Both the position numbers and the translations under genes were made by a program. The notes beneath the pieces were generated by a model. The model made no database searches, was not told the origin of the DNA, and was given only the letters and a program-made list of their open reading frames with translations. This document shows positions 43,885 through 53,574 of a stretch of DNA of 64,000 nt, in pieces (the stretch's first letter is position 1; the number at the start of each line of letters is the position of its first letter). Source of the stretch: Ruminococcaceae bacterium Marseille-P2935 (GTDB lineage Bacteria; Bacillota; Clostridia; Oscillospirales; Ruminococcaceae); the NCBI GenBank assembly GCA_900104565.1, contig LT629951.1:186001-250000 (forward strand). Direction: 5' to 3'.

Positions 43885-44202
43885 TTAAAGGTTCCCTACC
43901 CCAATGCCAAGTGATGCAGGAAGAAAAAAACAAATAAGGAAAGCTTTTGTTTTTTCTGGCAGGAATAGCGTTTGAAAATAATGGCTGTTTTCAAAAGAAG
44001 TAACGGGCAAATTATAGAACATGGAAGGTACGGTTTTTGCAGTAAGCTCCTGTGTAAGATGAGCGGCATTCAAGCATGGCGGTACAATGAGGTTTGGCTC
44101 TGCAGCTGACAGGTACTGAAAAATGCCCCGCATGATGATTGTTGGTTTGCCAATCATCCCGTCAATCACTAACGCATTAGGTCTGTTTTTTGCTTCTGCC
44201 AT
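43885..44202 (-). CDS. Hypothetical protein, doubtful
   Basis: A 105-residue frame starting at 44202 with a weak site (AAGGTAAGGG, 7-8 nt upstream). Composition is protein-like near the start (NALVIDGMIGKPTIIMRGIFQYL) and hydrophobic at the end (FLICFFLPASLGIGVG), but no family is recognised. It stands between two better-supported genes on the same strand. It could be a truncated gene or non-coding. Confidence 0.3.
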   Translation of the reverse strand: MAEAKNRPNALVIDGMIGKPTIIMRGIFQYLSAAEPNLIVPPCLNAAHLTQELTAKTVPSMFYNLPVTSFENSHYFQTLFLPEKTKAFLICFFLPASLGIGVGNL

Positions 44203-44437
44203 TTTTTAACCCTTACCTTTGCCGTCAACCGTATTGTATGGAAGAACAGCCGGTTAAGAAGTGATACCCTTTCGCTTTTGAGCATTTAAAAGACGAATTT
44301 TGTAGCGAAAATTACCCGATAAACAGCTTTTGCCGTTGCAGTACCTGCAGTGCGGCAATAAAAACATCCCGCTTTCCGGACCTTATATACATCAGCTTAA
44401 ACGGGCGGTATCAAACAAATAAACAATAAAAAAGCAT

Positions 44438-44464
44438 CACCGGAGTTTTGGTAAAAACTCCGGT
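44438..44464 (-). terminator. Terminator of purA
   Basis: CACCGGAGTTTT / AAAACTCCGGTG perfect 12-bp stem, followed on the minus strand by ATGCTTTTTT, 15 nt after the purA stop. Confidence 0.85.
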
Positions 44465-44478
44465 GGCAAAAGAAAACA

Positions 44479-45966
<1,488 letters not shown>

Positions 45967-46182
45967 TCAAATCTGCACGGTTGCTTTGGGTGCAAATCTT
46001 GAATCTTTACAAAACAAGAAGCTTTTGTACCACTATTTTGCGGTAACGCAAAACCGGTAACTGGCAATTCAAAACGGAACTGCTCGTGAAGGGAAAGTAC
46101 CGTCCCAAAATCCCTGCTTTCTTTCCGCGCTGAAAAAGCAGGAGACACAGTATCAATTATGCGCGGAGGAAAGGTGATTATT

Positions 46183-46626
46183 ATGGCTTTAACCCCAAAA
46201 GATTATGAACAGATGAATAAAAAGGCGTCTCCCCCCACTAAAAGCTATCTAACAATTCCCATGGCATTTTTAATAGGTGGGCTTATTTGCACATTAGGGC
46301 AATTTTTAACCAACCTGTATACTATGCTGGGGCTGGTAAAAGAAATCGCCTCTGCAAGCACATCGATTACCCTGATATTTTTGGCGGCGCTGCTGACCGG
46401 GCTGAACGTATTTGACAATATTGCTAAGGTAGCTGGAGCCGGTACATTGGTACCCATTACGGGCTTTTCCAATGCAGTGGCAGCCCCTGCGCTGGAATTT
46501 AAAAGTGAGGGGCTGATTTTAGGCGTAGGTGCTAAAATGTTCACCATAGCGGGGCCGGTTATTGTGTATGGCACCGTTGCATCGGTAATTTATGGGATTA
46601 TTCTATATGTTTTTAAGCTTTATTAA
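46183..46626 (+). CDS. spoVAC: Stage V sporulation protein AC
   Basis: A 147-residue membrane protein of the SpoVA complex, with about four helices. In known spore formers SpoVAC acts as a mechanosensitive channel in the spore inner membrane and passes dipicolinic acid during sporulation and germination. Family segments: IGGLICTLGQFLTNLY, GLNVFDNIAKVAGAGTLVPITGFSNAVAAPA and FKSEGLILGVGAKMFTIAGPVIVYG. The start at 46183 follows AAAGGTG; an upstream in-frame ATG is less well placed. First of a three-gene set with spoVAD and spoVAE. Confidence 0.93.
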   Translation: MALTPKDYEQMNKKASPPTKSYLTIPMAFLIGGLICTLGQFLTNLYTMLGLVKEIASASTSITLIFLAALLTGLNVFDNIAKVAGAGTLVPITGFSNAVAAPALEFKSEGLILGVGAKMFTIAGPVIVYGTVASVIYGIILYVFKLY

Positions 46627-46791
46627 AAATGTTTCTAAAACTTAAGCCCTTTAAACGGTGCTGGTGAAAAATAGGGCCTTTACCGGCTTTTTAAGGAATC
46701 ACTATGCCATAACCGTTTTAATCGAACGAATTGGGCTGAGGCACAAAAATTAAATTTTACATGCCGCGAAACGGCAGAATGGAGAGATTAT

Positions 46792-47808
46792 ATGGCAACC
46801 CGAGTTGGAAAATACACAATCCGTATGGACAACCCACCCTCAATCATCGGCTTTGCCGCTGTAGGTTCCAAAATGGAATCAGAGGGGCCGCTGGCGCAGA
46901 ATTTTGATCTGCTCTGTCCGGATTCCACCCTGGGGGAACAGACCTGGGAAAAGGCAGAAAGCCGCCTGCAGAAGGACGCGGTAAATACCGCTCTTTCCAA
47001 ATGTCAGCTTTCCCCGCCTGATATTGATGTCATTTTTGCAGGAGACCTGCTGAACCAGTGTATTGGTTCTACCTATGGGCTGAGGGATTTGGGAATCCCT
47101 TTTGTAGGCCTTTATGGCGCCTGCTCCACCATGGCCGAAAGTTTGAGTATGGCATCCCTGTTCATTGAAGGGAAAATGGCGTGCCGCACACTGGCGGTTA
47201 CCTCTTCTCACTTCTGTTCGGCCGAACGGCAGTTCCGTTTTCCGCTGGAGTATGGGGGCGTGCGCACCCCAACCGCCCAGTGGACAGCCACTGCTTCAGG
47301 CGCAGCAGTCGTGGGGGAAAAAGTTTCTCCGCCCTACGTACGTCAGGTTTGCCTGGGCTGTATTGAGGATTTAGGAATTAAGGATGCCAATAACATGGGT
47401 GCGGCAATGGCGCCGGCAGCAGCTAAAACCATTCAGCGGTTTTTTGAAGACACCTATACCAATGCCGACAACTACGACCTTATTCTTACCGGGGACCTGG
47501 GGACGGTGGGTTCTGACCTAATGATTCAGTTGTTAGAGAAAGAAAATTATCAGGTTCGTGCCAAACACAAGGATTGCGGCATGATGCTTTATGATTTAAA
47601 CAATCAGGATGTAGGAGCAGGCGGGTCCGGCTGCGGCTGCAGTGCCAGCGTGCTTTGTTCTACCATTTTGCCTCAAATTAAAAACGCACAGTTAAACGAT
47701 GTATTGTTTATAGCAACCGGTGCGCTGCTAAGTCCCACTTCCGTACAGCAAGGGGAGTCTATACCGGGTATCGCCCACCTGGTGCACCTATCCTCCCGGG
47801 AAAAATAA
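46792..47808 (+). CDS. spoVAD: Stage V sporulation protein AD
   Basis: A 338-residue thiolase-fold protein that binds dipicolinic acid on the spore inner membrane. Family motifs: PPSIIGFAAVGSKMESEGPL near the start, FAGDLLNQCI, GLYGACSTMAE and VTSSHFCSAERQFRFP. Start ATG follows GGAGAG. It lies 165 nt after spoVAC, a wider gap than in Bacillus. Full length. Confidence 0.95.
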   Translation: MATRVGKYTIRMDNPPSIIGFAAVGSKMESEGPLAQNFDLLCPDSTLGEQTWEKAESRLQKDAVNTALSKCQLSPPDIDVIFAGDLLNQCIGSTYGLRDLGIPFVGLYGACSTMAESLSMASLFIEGKMACRTLAVTSSHFCSAERQFRFPLEYGGVRTPTAQWTATASGAAVVGEKVSPPYVRQVCLGCIEDLGIKDANNMGAAMAPAAAKTIQRFFEDTYTNADNYDLILTGDLGTVGSDLMIQLLEKENYQVRAKHKDCGMMLYDLNNQDVGAGGSGCGCSASVLCSTILPQIKNAQLNDVLFIATGALLSPTSVQQGESIPGIAHLVHLSSREK

Positions 47809-48057
47809 GACAGGTGTTTTCATTTCCCTATGGGGCGCAAGTGAAAAAACTGAAGTAAGCAATGTAAATAATACAACTGGAGATTAGAGCAGGCAAAAAT
47901 AGGATTCGATTGCCCATTGACAGGCAGCAAGGCATACTGGCAAAACAACGCAGCACATTTTTGGGTGCCTGCCGGTAAGTACATTTTTTTACGAGGGTTG
48001 GCTGCCGGTTTATCGGGTCGTATAAGGTGTTCAAGCAATAGAAAGGAATTATGGATT

Positions 48058-48426
48058 ATGGAAGTCTTTATGGAATATCTGAAAGCATTTTTGGTTGGCG
48101 GATTGTTCTGTGCTGTTGGCCAGGTGTTAATCGATTATACCAAACTTACTCCTGCGCGCATTCTGGTGTCCTATGTGGTGGCAGGCGTTTTACTTGGTGC
48201 TCTGGGCGTTTATAAACCCCTGGTGGAATTTGCCGGGGCGGGTGCCACGGTACCGCTTACTGGTTTTGGTTACCTGCTTTCTACCGGGGTAAAAAAAGCA
48301 GTGGCCGAAAAAGGCCTGATTGGTGTGCTTACAGGCGGTTTAACAGCATCGTCTGCAGGTATTACGGCAGCTATTTTATTCGGTTTAATTGTTGCGCTCG
48401 TTTTTAAACCAAAAGATAAAAGCTGA
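48058..48426 (+). CDS. spoVAE: Stage V sporulation protein AE
   Basis: A 122-residue membrane protein, third SpoVA subunit, with about four helices. It is distantly similar to SpoVAC: VGGLFCAVGQVLIDYTKLTPARILV, GVYKPLVEFAGAGATVPLTGFG and KGVKKAVAEKG-like segments. The start at 48058 (MEVFMEYLK) follows AAAGGA; Met5 is an alternative. It lies 249 nt after spoVAD. No spoVAA, AB, AF or second AE was found next to it, matching the minimal clostridial AC-AD-AE set. Confidence 0.92.
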   Translation: MEVFMEYLKAFLVGGLFCAVGQVLIDYTKLTPARILVSYVVAGVLLGALGVYKPLVEFAGAGATVPLTGFGYLLSTGVKKAVAEKGLIGVLTGGLTASSAGITAAILFGLIVALVFKPKDKS

Positions 48427-48600
48427 AAAAGCAAACATTTTATGTGGGCAAATTCAGCGTATGGAATGTTTTTTTACCCAATAAGCCCTTCGAAGCACCC
48501 ACTATACAATACCAATTCTCTGGCTGGCGCAAATACAGTTTTTCGCAGTGTATATTACCAGGTGCATACGGCTTTTGCCATGCGGAATTTGCACAAAAAA

Positions 48601-48626
48601 AGCCTGCCCAAAACATCGGGCAGGCT
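48601..48626 (+). terminator. Terminator-like hairpin after spoVA genes
   Basis: AGCCTGCCC / GGGCAGGCT 9-bp stem with an 8-nt loop. A-run before, only TAGTGT after, so it is more convincing on the minus strand. It lies about 175 nt after spoVAE. Confidence 0.55.
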
Positions 48627-48817
48627 TAGTGTATTATTAATAATTCCAGTTGGGATAAATGAACATTCTGCAACATCCCTGTAATGCATGGTAAGCAGGG
48701 TTCCCCAACCTTTACGAGTGGTTCACAGGGCGTCCCCTATATCATTACCAGCGGCAGCGCGCTCCGGGTTTTACCAGGGAGGTGCCAGGCAAGAAGGGCT
48801 TATGGGTACCAATAACA

Positions 48818-48991
48818 TTAGGCCAGGCCACAATCTATATAATCTTTCCATTTTTCCTCATGTGCTTTATTGGCAGCCATGCGGTAAACAATGTAGACAG
48901 TGGCCATAATTAAAGAGGCCATCGCCATCATTAAGGGTACCGCCACAGTGAGCACGGTGACGGGAGAAGTAGCTTTGCTCTGCTTTTTCAT
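48818..48991 (-). CDS. Small single-pass membrane protein
   Basis: A 57-residue protein starting at 48991 behind AAGGATGG. Basic, Ser/Thr-rich N-terminus (MKKQSKATSP), one helix at about residues 11-37 (VTVLTVAVPLMMAMASLIMATVYIVY is cut here to its hydrophobic core), and a charged tail with HEEKWKDYID. It lies 87 nt beyond the rpsT stop on the same strand. No family recognised; it may be sporulation-linked from its surroundings. Confidence 0.55.
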   Translation of the reverse strand: MKKQSKATSPVTVLTVAVPLMMAMASLIMATVYIVYRMAANKAHEEKWKDYIDCGLA

Positions 48992-49078
48992 GGAGCACCA
49001 TCCTTTTGCGCCAGATATAACAAAAAAGCAGCCCAATGAACCATCGGCCTGCTTGATTTTGTTCGGTTTGAGTGGAAT

Positions 49079-49339
49079 CTAGCCAACCTTGTTCAGCTTG
49101 CAAACCAGGCCAGATTTTTTTCTTGCAGCGCAGTTCTTGTGCAGAAGACCTTTAGCGCAGGCCTGATCGATCTTTTTCACTGCAAGTTTAACAGCAGCCT
49201 CTTTATCGGCAGATCCGTTTTCCATAGCCAGCTCGGCTTTTTTGATTACGGTCTTTAAGTTACTGCGAACCGCTTTATTCTGCATGGTTTTGGCTTCAAT
49301 CACCTTAACCCTTTTTTTTGCGGACTTGATGTTTGGCAT
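49079..49339 (-). CDS. rpsT: 30S ribosomal protein S20
   Basis: An 86-residue helical ribosomal protein starting at 49339 behind GAAGGAGGTG. Family N-terminus MPNIKSAKKRVKV, then NKAVRSNLKTVIKKAE, and the conserved IDQACAKGLLHKNCAARKKS near the C-terminus. Transcribed away from gpr, as in many Firmicutes where rpsT and gpr are divergent neighbours. Confidence 0.97.
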   Translation of the reverse strand: MPNIKSAKKRVKVIEAKTMQNKAVRSNLKTVIKKAELAMENGSADKEAAVKLAVKKIDQACAKGLLHKNCAARKKSGLVCKLNKVG

Positions 49340-49375
49340 AAATTCCACCTCCTTCAGATCATGACAGTACAAGTT

Positions 49376-49404
49376 ATATTAACATTTTTTACGTTAAATT
49401 GCAA
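49376..49404 (-). promoter_or_regulatory. Sigma-A promoter of rpsT
   Basis: Minus strand TTGCAA (49404-49399), 17-bp spacer, TAATAT (49381-49376). The leader to rpsT is about 30 nt. Confidence 0.75.
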
Positions 49405-49574
49405 CTGAAATTATAAAAAAACTTTTATTTTTCAAATATTTCCTTCTAACCCACCCATTTTGGACAGAGATTTTAGTGAAGCAGTCGTTATAGCGAACAG
49501 CCAACAGCAGCCTGCAAGATGAAGTTAGCAGGAAAAAAGAAAATATAGGATTGCACAGAAAGGATGAAACATAC

Positions 49575-50462
49575 ATGAATTCTCGCACCGACTTAGCAAT
49601 TGAACAAACTGAAGAACTGGAAGGCCGACTGCCCCAGGGGGTGCGGATGGAACAGCACCAGATTCAGGGCGTTATGGTAAACCGGGTCTATATTGAAAGT
49701 GAAGCTGGTGCAAAAGCGTTGGAAAAGCCAAAGGGCTGTTATGTCACAATAGATATAGCCCCGCTGTGGTCTTCGGTAGAGTATGGAGCCGAAGAGGTGG
49801 ACGCCCTGGCGGAAGAAATCCGCACCCTGCTTCCTCAGGAAGGGGTGATTTTGGTGGTTGGACTTGGCAATAGTAATATTACCCCGGATGCCCTGGGCCC
49901 AAAGGCCATCGGCCAGATTTTAGCTACCCGGCATATTCCAGACGAAGTAAAAAAAGAAGGTGGGCTTACCGAGCTTCGCGCGGTTGCGGCGCTGGCTACG
50001 GGTGTTTTAGGGCAAACAGGCATTGAAAGCGGAGAAATTATACATTCAGTGGTAGAGCAGATACAGCCGGCCGGCGTCATAGTAATTGATGCATTGGCCG
50101 CTAAAAGCGTTGAACGGTTGGGCAGAACAATTCAAATTGCAAACTCGGGAATTTCACCCGGGTCGGGCGTTATGAACCGCCGAAAAGAACTAAGCCAAAA
50201 TACACTGGGGGTTCCGGTTGTATCAATTGGCATTCCAACCGTAGTGGATGCTGTTACGGTTGTGTGGGATATGATGGTTCTTAACAATCAGGAGCGGGAA
50301 GAGCTAAGCAAAAAAATTCAGCCGGGCGGCAGCGCCATGATGGTGACCCCACGGGAGGTAGACCAATTGATTGAACGTGGGGCAAAGGTGCTTTCTATGG
50401 CGGTAAACCGGGCATTGCAGCCTTCCATTTCGGCAGAGGATTTAACCTACCTGCTTTCCTGA
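49575..50462 (+). CDS. gpr: Germination protease GPR
   Basis: A 295-residue peptidase of family A25 that degrades small acid-soluble DNA-binding proteins when spores germinate. The start at 49575 follows AAAGGA. The N-terminal TDLAIEQTEELE matches the zymogen propeptide region and resembles the SASP cleavage site. The core has VGLGNSNITPDALGPKAI, VAALATGVLGQTGIE, VIVIDALAAKSVERLGRT and SGISPGSGVMNRRKEL. Made in the forespore; a sigma-G promoter is expected but was not clearly seen. Part of the rpsT-gpr-spoIIP-lepA-hemW neighbourhood. Confidence 0.96.
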   Translation: MNSRTDLAIEQTEELEGRLPQGVRMEQHQIQGVMVNRVYIESEAGAKALEKPKGCYVTIDIAPLWSSVEYGAEEVDALAEEIRTLLPQEGVILVVGLGNSNITPDALGPKAIGQILATRHIPDEVKKEGGLTELRAVAALATGVLGQTGIESGEIIHSVVEQIQPAGVIVIDALAAKSVERLGRTIQIANSGISPGSGVMNRRKELSQNTLGVPVVSIGIPTVVDAVTVVWDMMVLNNQEREELSKKIQPGGSAMMVTPREVDQLIERGAKVLSMAVNRALQPSISAEDLTYLLS

Positions 50463-50491
50463 CGGCATATTTTACCATAAGGCAGAATAGA

Positions 50492-50585
50492 CTTTGGTAT
50501 AGTCAACAAACTACGCAATAGTTTGTGGGCGGCAGACGAAGCCTTCCGTCGCACCAAAGTACAGATGTTGACTATGTATCCAAAG
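50492..50585. repeat. MITE-like inverted-repeat element between gpr and spoIIP
   Basis: Ends CTTTGGTATAGTCAACA (50492-50508) and the inverse of TGTTGACTATGTATCCAAAG (50566-50585) match over a 10-bp perfect core (ATAGTCAACA / TGTTGACTAT) plus an outer CTTTGG. Inside, CAAACTA / TAGTTTG forms a small hairpin. The 94-bp unit codes for nothing. The whole gap 50463-50910 has no gene. Confidence 0.6.
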
Positions 50586-50910
50586 AAGAGTTGCCTGTGA
50601 GGGGATCGCGGAGCAACTGCCGGATGCGCTCGAAGCGGCAGCGGTTTTGAAGCTTTTGGTGTATGACACGCCCTATTTATTGCCCGGATAGGGCCGCAGC
50701 ACAATGGCCAATGGCAGATTGTGCAGTCAGCGCTAAGTATGTGTTATGCACTGCCCTCGCTGCTGGCTATGTACAGCAGTATCGGTACAGAATGCTGGGA
50801 GTTAACAGGCTAAAAGGCCGATTAGGGCCTTGCTGCCGGTCACTTTCTTCCCTTTGGGAACTGCTGTGGGCATTGGGATGTCGAATCTTGCCTGTTTGGA
50901 GGTTTCAGCC

Positions 50911-52059
50911 TTGAGAAGACGATCATCATCGGGGCGGAGGAAGGCTCCTTTCCTACGCCTTTTTTCTTTTGTTCTTACCGCAGGTTTTTTATTATTTGGC
51001 ATAATAAAGCTTGCCCCTATGGGTCTGCAGCTGATTGAAAAAGCGGCGCTCGCGTCTACCGTGGCAACCATGCCAGATGCGGGTCTTTCCCTTTTGGAAA
51101 AACGGTTCGCGCCGGATGTGTCCAAGCCTGGGGAATCAAAACCTCCGGAGGATTCAGGGCCCCCCTCTTCCCCGCCACAAAGTTCACAGCAGCCAGACTC
51201 GCAACAACCCGGCACCTCCTCTGGCCCTCCAAAAGAAATTCCTGAGGTGGACCCCGAATACCGCGGTACTATTTTAGCCGAAAATTTGGCAGGGTCAGAT
51301 AACGGCAGTTACCTAAAATATGGCGCAGGGTACTTAAAAAATTATACCAACCTTAGTTTTGACCAAATCCGCAGTATTTTAGACCAGCCGATGCAGCTGA
51401 AAATCAAAAATGACGACCAGCCCAAGGTATTAATTGTGCATACCCATACCACCGAGGCATACGAAGAATATGACCGCGATTTTTACGATACCCGGTATAC
51501 CTTTCGCTCCACCGACCCGGAGAAAAACATGACTAAGGTTGGCGAAGTGCTTTGCCAAACCCTCAACGAGATGGGTGTGCCTACCATACAGGATAAAACC
51601 CTGCACGATTACCCGTCTTACAATGGTTCTTATGACCGGAGCAGGGAAACCATAAATGACTACCTGAAGAAATACCCCTCCATTCAGGTGGTGCTGGATG
51701 TTCACCGGGATGCGATTCAGCGGGAGGAGACTTTGGTCGTAAAGGCGGTAGCAGAGGTACAAGGGCAGAAGGCTGCCCAGCTAATGATGATTGCCCCTTG
51801 TGACGACGGTACCAATACCATTCCCAAATGGCGCGAAAACCTGCGCTTTGCCGCCGCGTTCCAAAGCCAGATTGAAACCGATTATCCACAGCTGACCCGC
51901 CCCATTTTCTTTAGCTACCGGCAGTATAATATGAATGTGACGCCCTATTCCCTTTTGCTGGAATTTGGATCCCATGGGAATACTTTGGAGGAAAATCTCG
52001 TCACCGCCCGTATGGTGGGCGAATCTTTGGGCAAACTTCTCAAAGAGAACATGCAATAG
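50911..52059 (+). CDS. spoIIP: Stage II sporulation protein P
   Basis: A 382-residue cell-wall hydrolase (amidase and endopeptidase) that, with SpoIID and SpoIIM, thins septal peptidoglycan and drives engulfment. It starts TTG at 50911, 8 nt after GGAGG. A basic N-terminus (RRRSSSGRRK) and one helix (about 20-38) are followed by a Pro/Ser/Gln-rich linker (about 80-115), then the catalytic domain with zinc-type His in LIVHTHTTEAY and VLDVHRDA, and LLEFGSHGNTLEE near the end. Made in the mother cell and also the forespore in known species. Confidence 0.94.
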   Translation: MRRRSSSGRRKAPFLRLFSFVLTAGFLLFGIIKLAPMGLQLIEKAALASTVATMPDAGLSLLEKRFAPDVSKPGESKPPEDSGPPSSPPQSSQQPDSQQPGTSSGPPKEIPEVDPEYRGTILAENLAGSDNGSYLKYGAGYLKNYTNLSFDQIRSILDQPMQLKIKNDDQPKVLIVHTHTTEAYEEYDRDFYDTRYTFRSTDPEKNMTKVGEVLCQTLNEMGVPTIQDKTLHDYPSYNGSYDRSRETINDYLKKYPSIQVVLDVHRDAIQREETLVVKAVAEVQGQKAAQLMMIAPCDDGTNTIPKWRENLRFAAAFQSQIETDYPQLTRPIFFSYRQYNMNVTPYSLLLEFGSHGNTLEENLVTARMVGESLGKLLKENMQ

Positions 52060-52075
52060 CAAAGAGAGGTACCCA

Positions 52076-52462
52076 ATGAAACGCAGCACCCAACTTTTTT
52101 TGGCGTCCTTTGCCATTACCCTAATTTTAACCCTTTTGGTATGCGGTTTTGTGGCAGTGGACCAAAGCACCAGCCGGTATGGGTTTGGTGAATTTAAACC
52201 GATTTTTTCTGTCCAGCCCCGGGACGATCTTCATTATGAGATTACCTGGTTTGGCAAAGATTATATTTTATCGCTGGATATTTTTAATATAGCTGCAAAA
52301 TACCGCCATGAATACAGTTTTTTATCCTCTGCACCCCAACGGCTGGCCCGGCAGCTGGTGACCTTGAGCATCGAGACCTATCAGGAACAGCAGGAGCGGC
52401 GGTTAGAGGAAGAATTTATTCAAAATGTGCTGGATGATATTCAGAATGAGAAGCAGCCATAA
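52076..52462 (+). CDS. Small membrane-anchored protein after spoIIP
   Basis: A 128-residue protein starting ATG behind GAGAGGT, 16 nt after spoIIP and so in the same transcript. An N-terminal helix at about 8-28 (FLASFAITLILTLLVCGFVAV) is followed by an outside domain with YEITWFGKDYILSLD and a long charged C-terminal helix (EQQERRLEEEFIQNVLDDIQ). No family recognised. Linkage to spoIIP suggests a sporulation role, perhaps in engulfment, but this is inference. Confidence 0.72.
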   Translation: MKRSTQLFLASFAITLILTLLVCGFVAVDQSTSRYGFGEFKPIFSVQPRDDLHYEITWFGKDYILSLDIFNIAAKYRHEYSFLSSAPQRLARQLVTLSIETYQEQQERRLEEEFIQNVLDDIQNEKQP

Positions 52463-52500
52463 AAACGGGCATTTTATTCATATGTAGCAACAAAAATATT

Positions 52501-52537
52501 AAAATGGGGCATTGCTTTTAAAACGATGCCCCATTTT
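52501..52537 (+). terminator. Terminator of spoIIP operon
   Basis: AAAATGGGGCAT / ATGCCCCATTTT 12-bp stem with a 13-nt loop and T-rich end, about 40 nt after the stop. Confidence 0.85.
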
Positions 52538-52964
52538 AACTTTATTTTACCATATCATTTTCAGCAAAATCAGGTTTTAAACAAACCCTTACTCAAGGGC
52601 TTTGCCGTCAATCTTATGCTTTCAGCTTTTGTTTTTTTATTTATACGCTTCTGTTTACCCATATGCCACATGTCAACCGGTACGCCATAACGCCCTAAAA
52701 TCATTCGATTTTTGCGGTTTTGGTAGCAAAGCCAACCTGGAATGACCCTGTTGAAGGTGAAGGGTTTAACTTTAATTTGTTGTTTTGTTGCAGGATAGTT
52801 TTACTTCAAAGTGAAACGAGTATTTTCGCTTGAATAAATAATACCTAACCAATTATCTAAATCCTGTTGAATTCCGCAAAACAATACTACTTAACTAAAT
52901 TCGATAAATTACTATTATTGGGTTATATAGTTTTGGGTGTCTCTTTCATAATATCCATTTCATA
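52538..52964. other. AT-rich gene-free spacer
   Basis: About 430 bases between two terminators facing each other. A short inverted repeat (CTTCAAAGTGAAACGAG...CGCTTGAA, about 52805-52832) is visible. No gene or RNA recognised. Confidence 0.35.
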
Positions 52965-52998
52965 AAACAGTCAGGCGAAATATTTCGCCTGACTGTTT
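52965..52998. terminator. Terminator of lipoprotein/nucleoside hydrolase pair
   Basis: AAACAGTCAGGCGAAA / TTTCGCCTGACTGTTT 16-bp stem with a two-base loop; A- and T-rich on both sides, so active in both directions. Lies 10 nt after the lipoprotein stop. Confidence 0.9.
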
Positions 52999-53008
52999 TT
53001 AAACGGTT

Positions 53009-53572
53009 TTATCCTTCTGACTCAAGGGGTTCCCATTTGCTAAAATCGTGGGCAACCCGTACCCGTGTATCCACCCGGTGAAGGCCGTCCAAAGCGACCG
53101 GGTCCCCAGTAATCATTTCCCATTTGGTGGCGCGACAATACAACCAGTCGTTGTCATAATCGGTCACCTGCTGTATTTCAATACCATCATCATTTTCCCC
53201 AGCCAGCGAAAGAATCTGCATATCTTTCCCCTGCAGGTCGACCGAATAAAGGGTGCCGCAGTCGGCGTAATAAATGCGGCTGCCAATAATGTTAAAATGG
53301 GGGGAGGTGCGGCCAATATTTACCACGAAAACCGGTTCCCCCAAAGGGGCTTTATAAAACACCCCATATTCAATCAGTTCGGCGTCCGGGTCGATTACCT
53401 CAGAATAAAGGTTGTTGGTATCGTACTCAGCAGGTAGTATAGGCTCCCCTGCTGTGGAGGAGGATTCTGCACCTGGCTTGGGTCCCGAAAAAACCTCATT
53501 CCCCTGCCCGCCGCAGGCTGCAAAAGCGAAGCATAAAATTGCCGGCAGCAAAAGAACTGCAAGCTTTTTCAT
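53009..53572 (-). CDS. Lipoprotein, unknown function
   Basis: A 187-residue secreted lipoprotein with lipobox AFAAC (Cys20), a Ser/Pro/Gly linker, and a beta-rich domain (YADCGTLYSVDLQGKDMQILS, ending LHRVDTRVRVAHDF) that recalls part of a beta-propeller (DUF5050-like) but has too few blades. The start lies 2 nt after the nucleoside hydrolase stop, with its ribosome site inside that gene, so the two are coupled. It may be a truncated propeller protein. Confidence 0.78.
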   Translation of the reverse strand: MKKLAVLLLPAILCFAFAACGGQGNEVFSGPKPGAESSSTAGEPILPAEYDTNNLYSEVIDPDAELIEYGVFYKAPLGEPVFVVNIGRTSPHFNIIGSRIYYADCGTLYSVDLQGKDMQILSLAGENDDGIEIQQVTDYDNDWLYCRATKWEMITGDPVALDGLHRVDTRVRVAHDFSKWEPLESEG

Positions 53573-53574
53573 GA

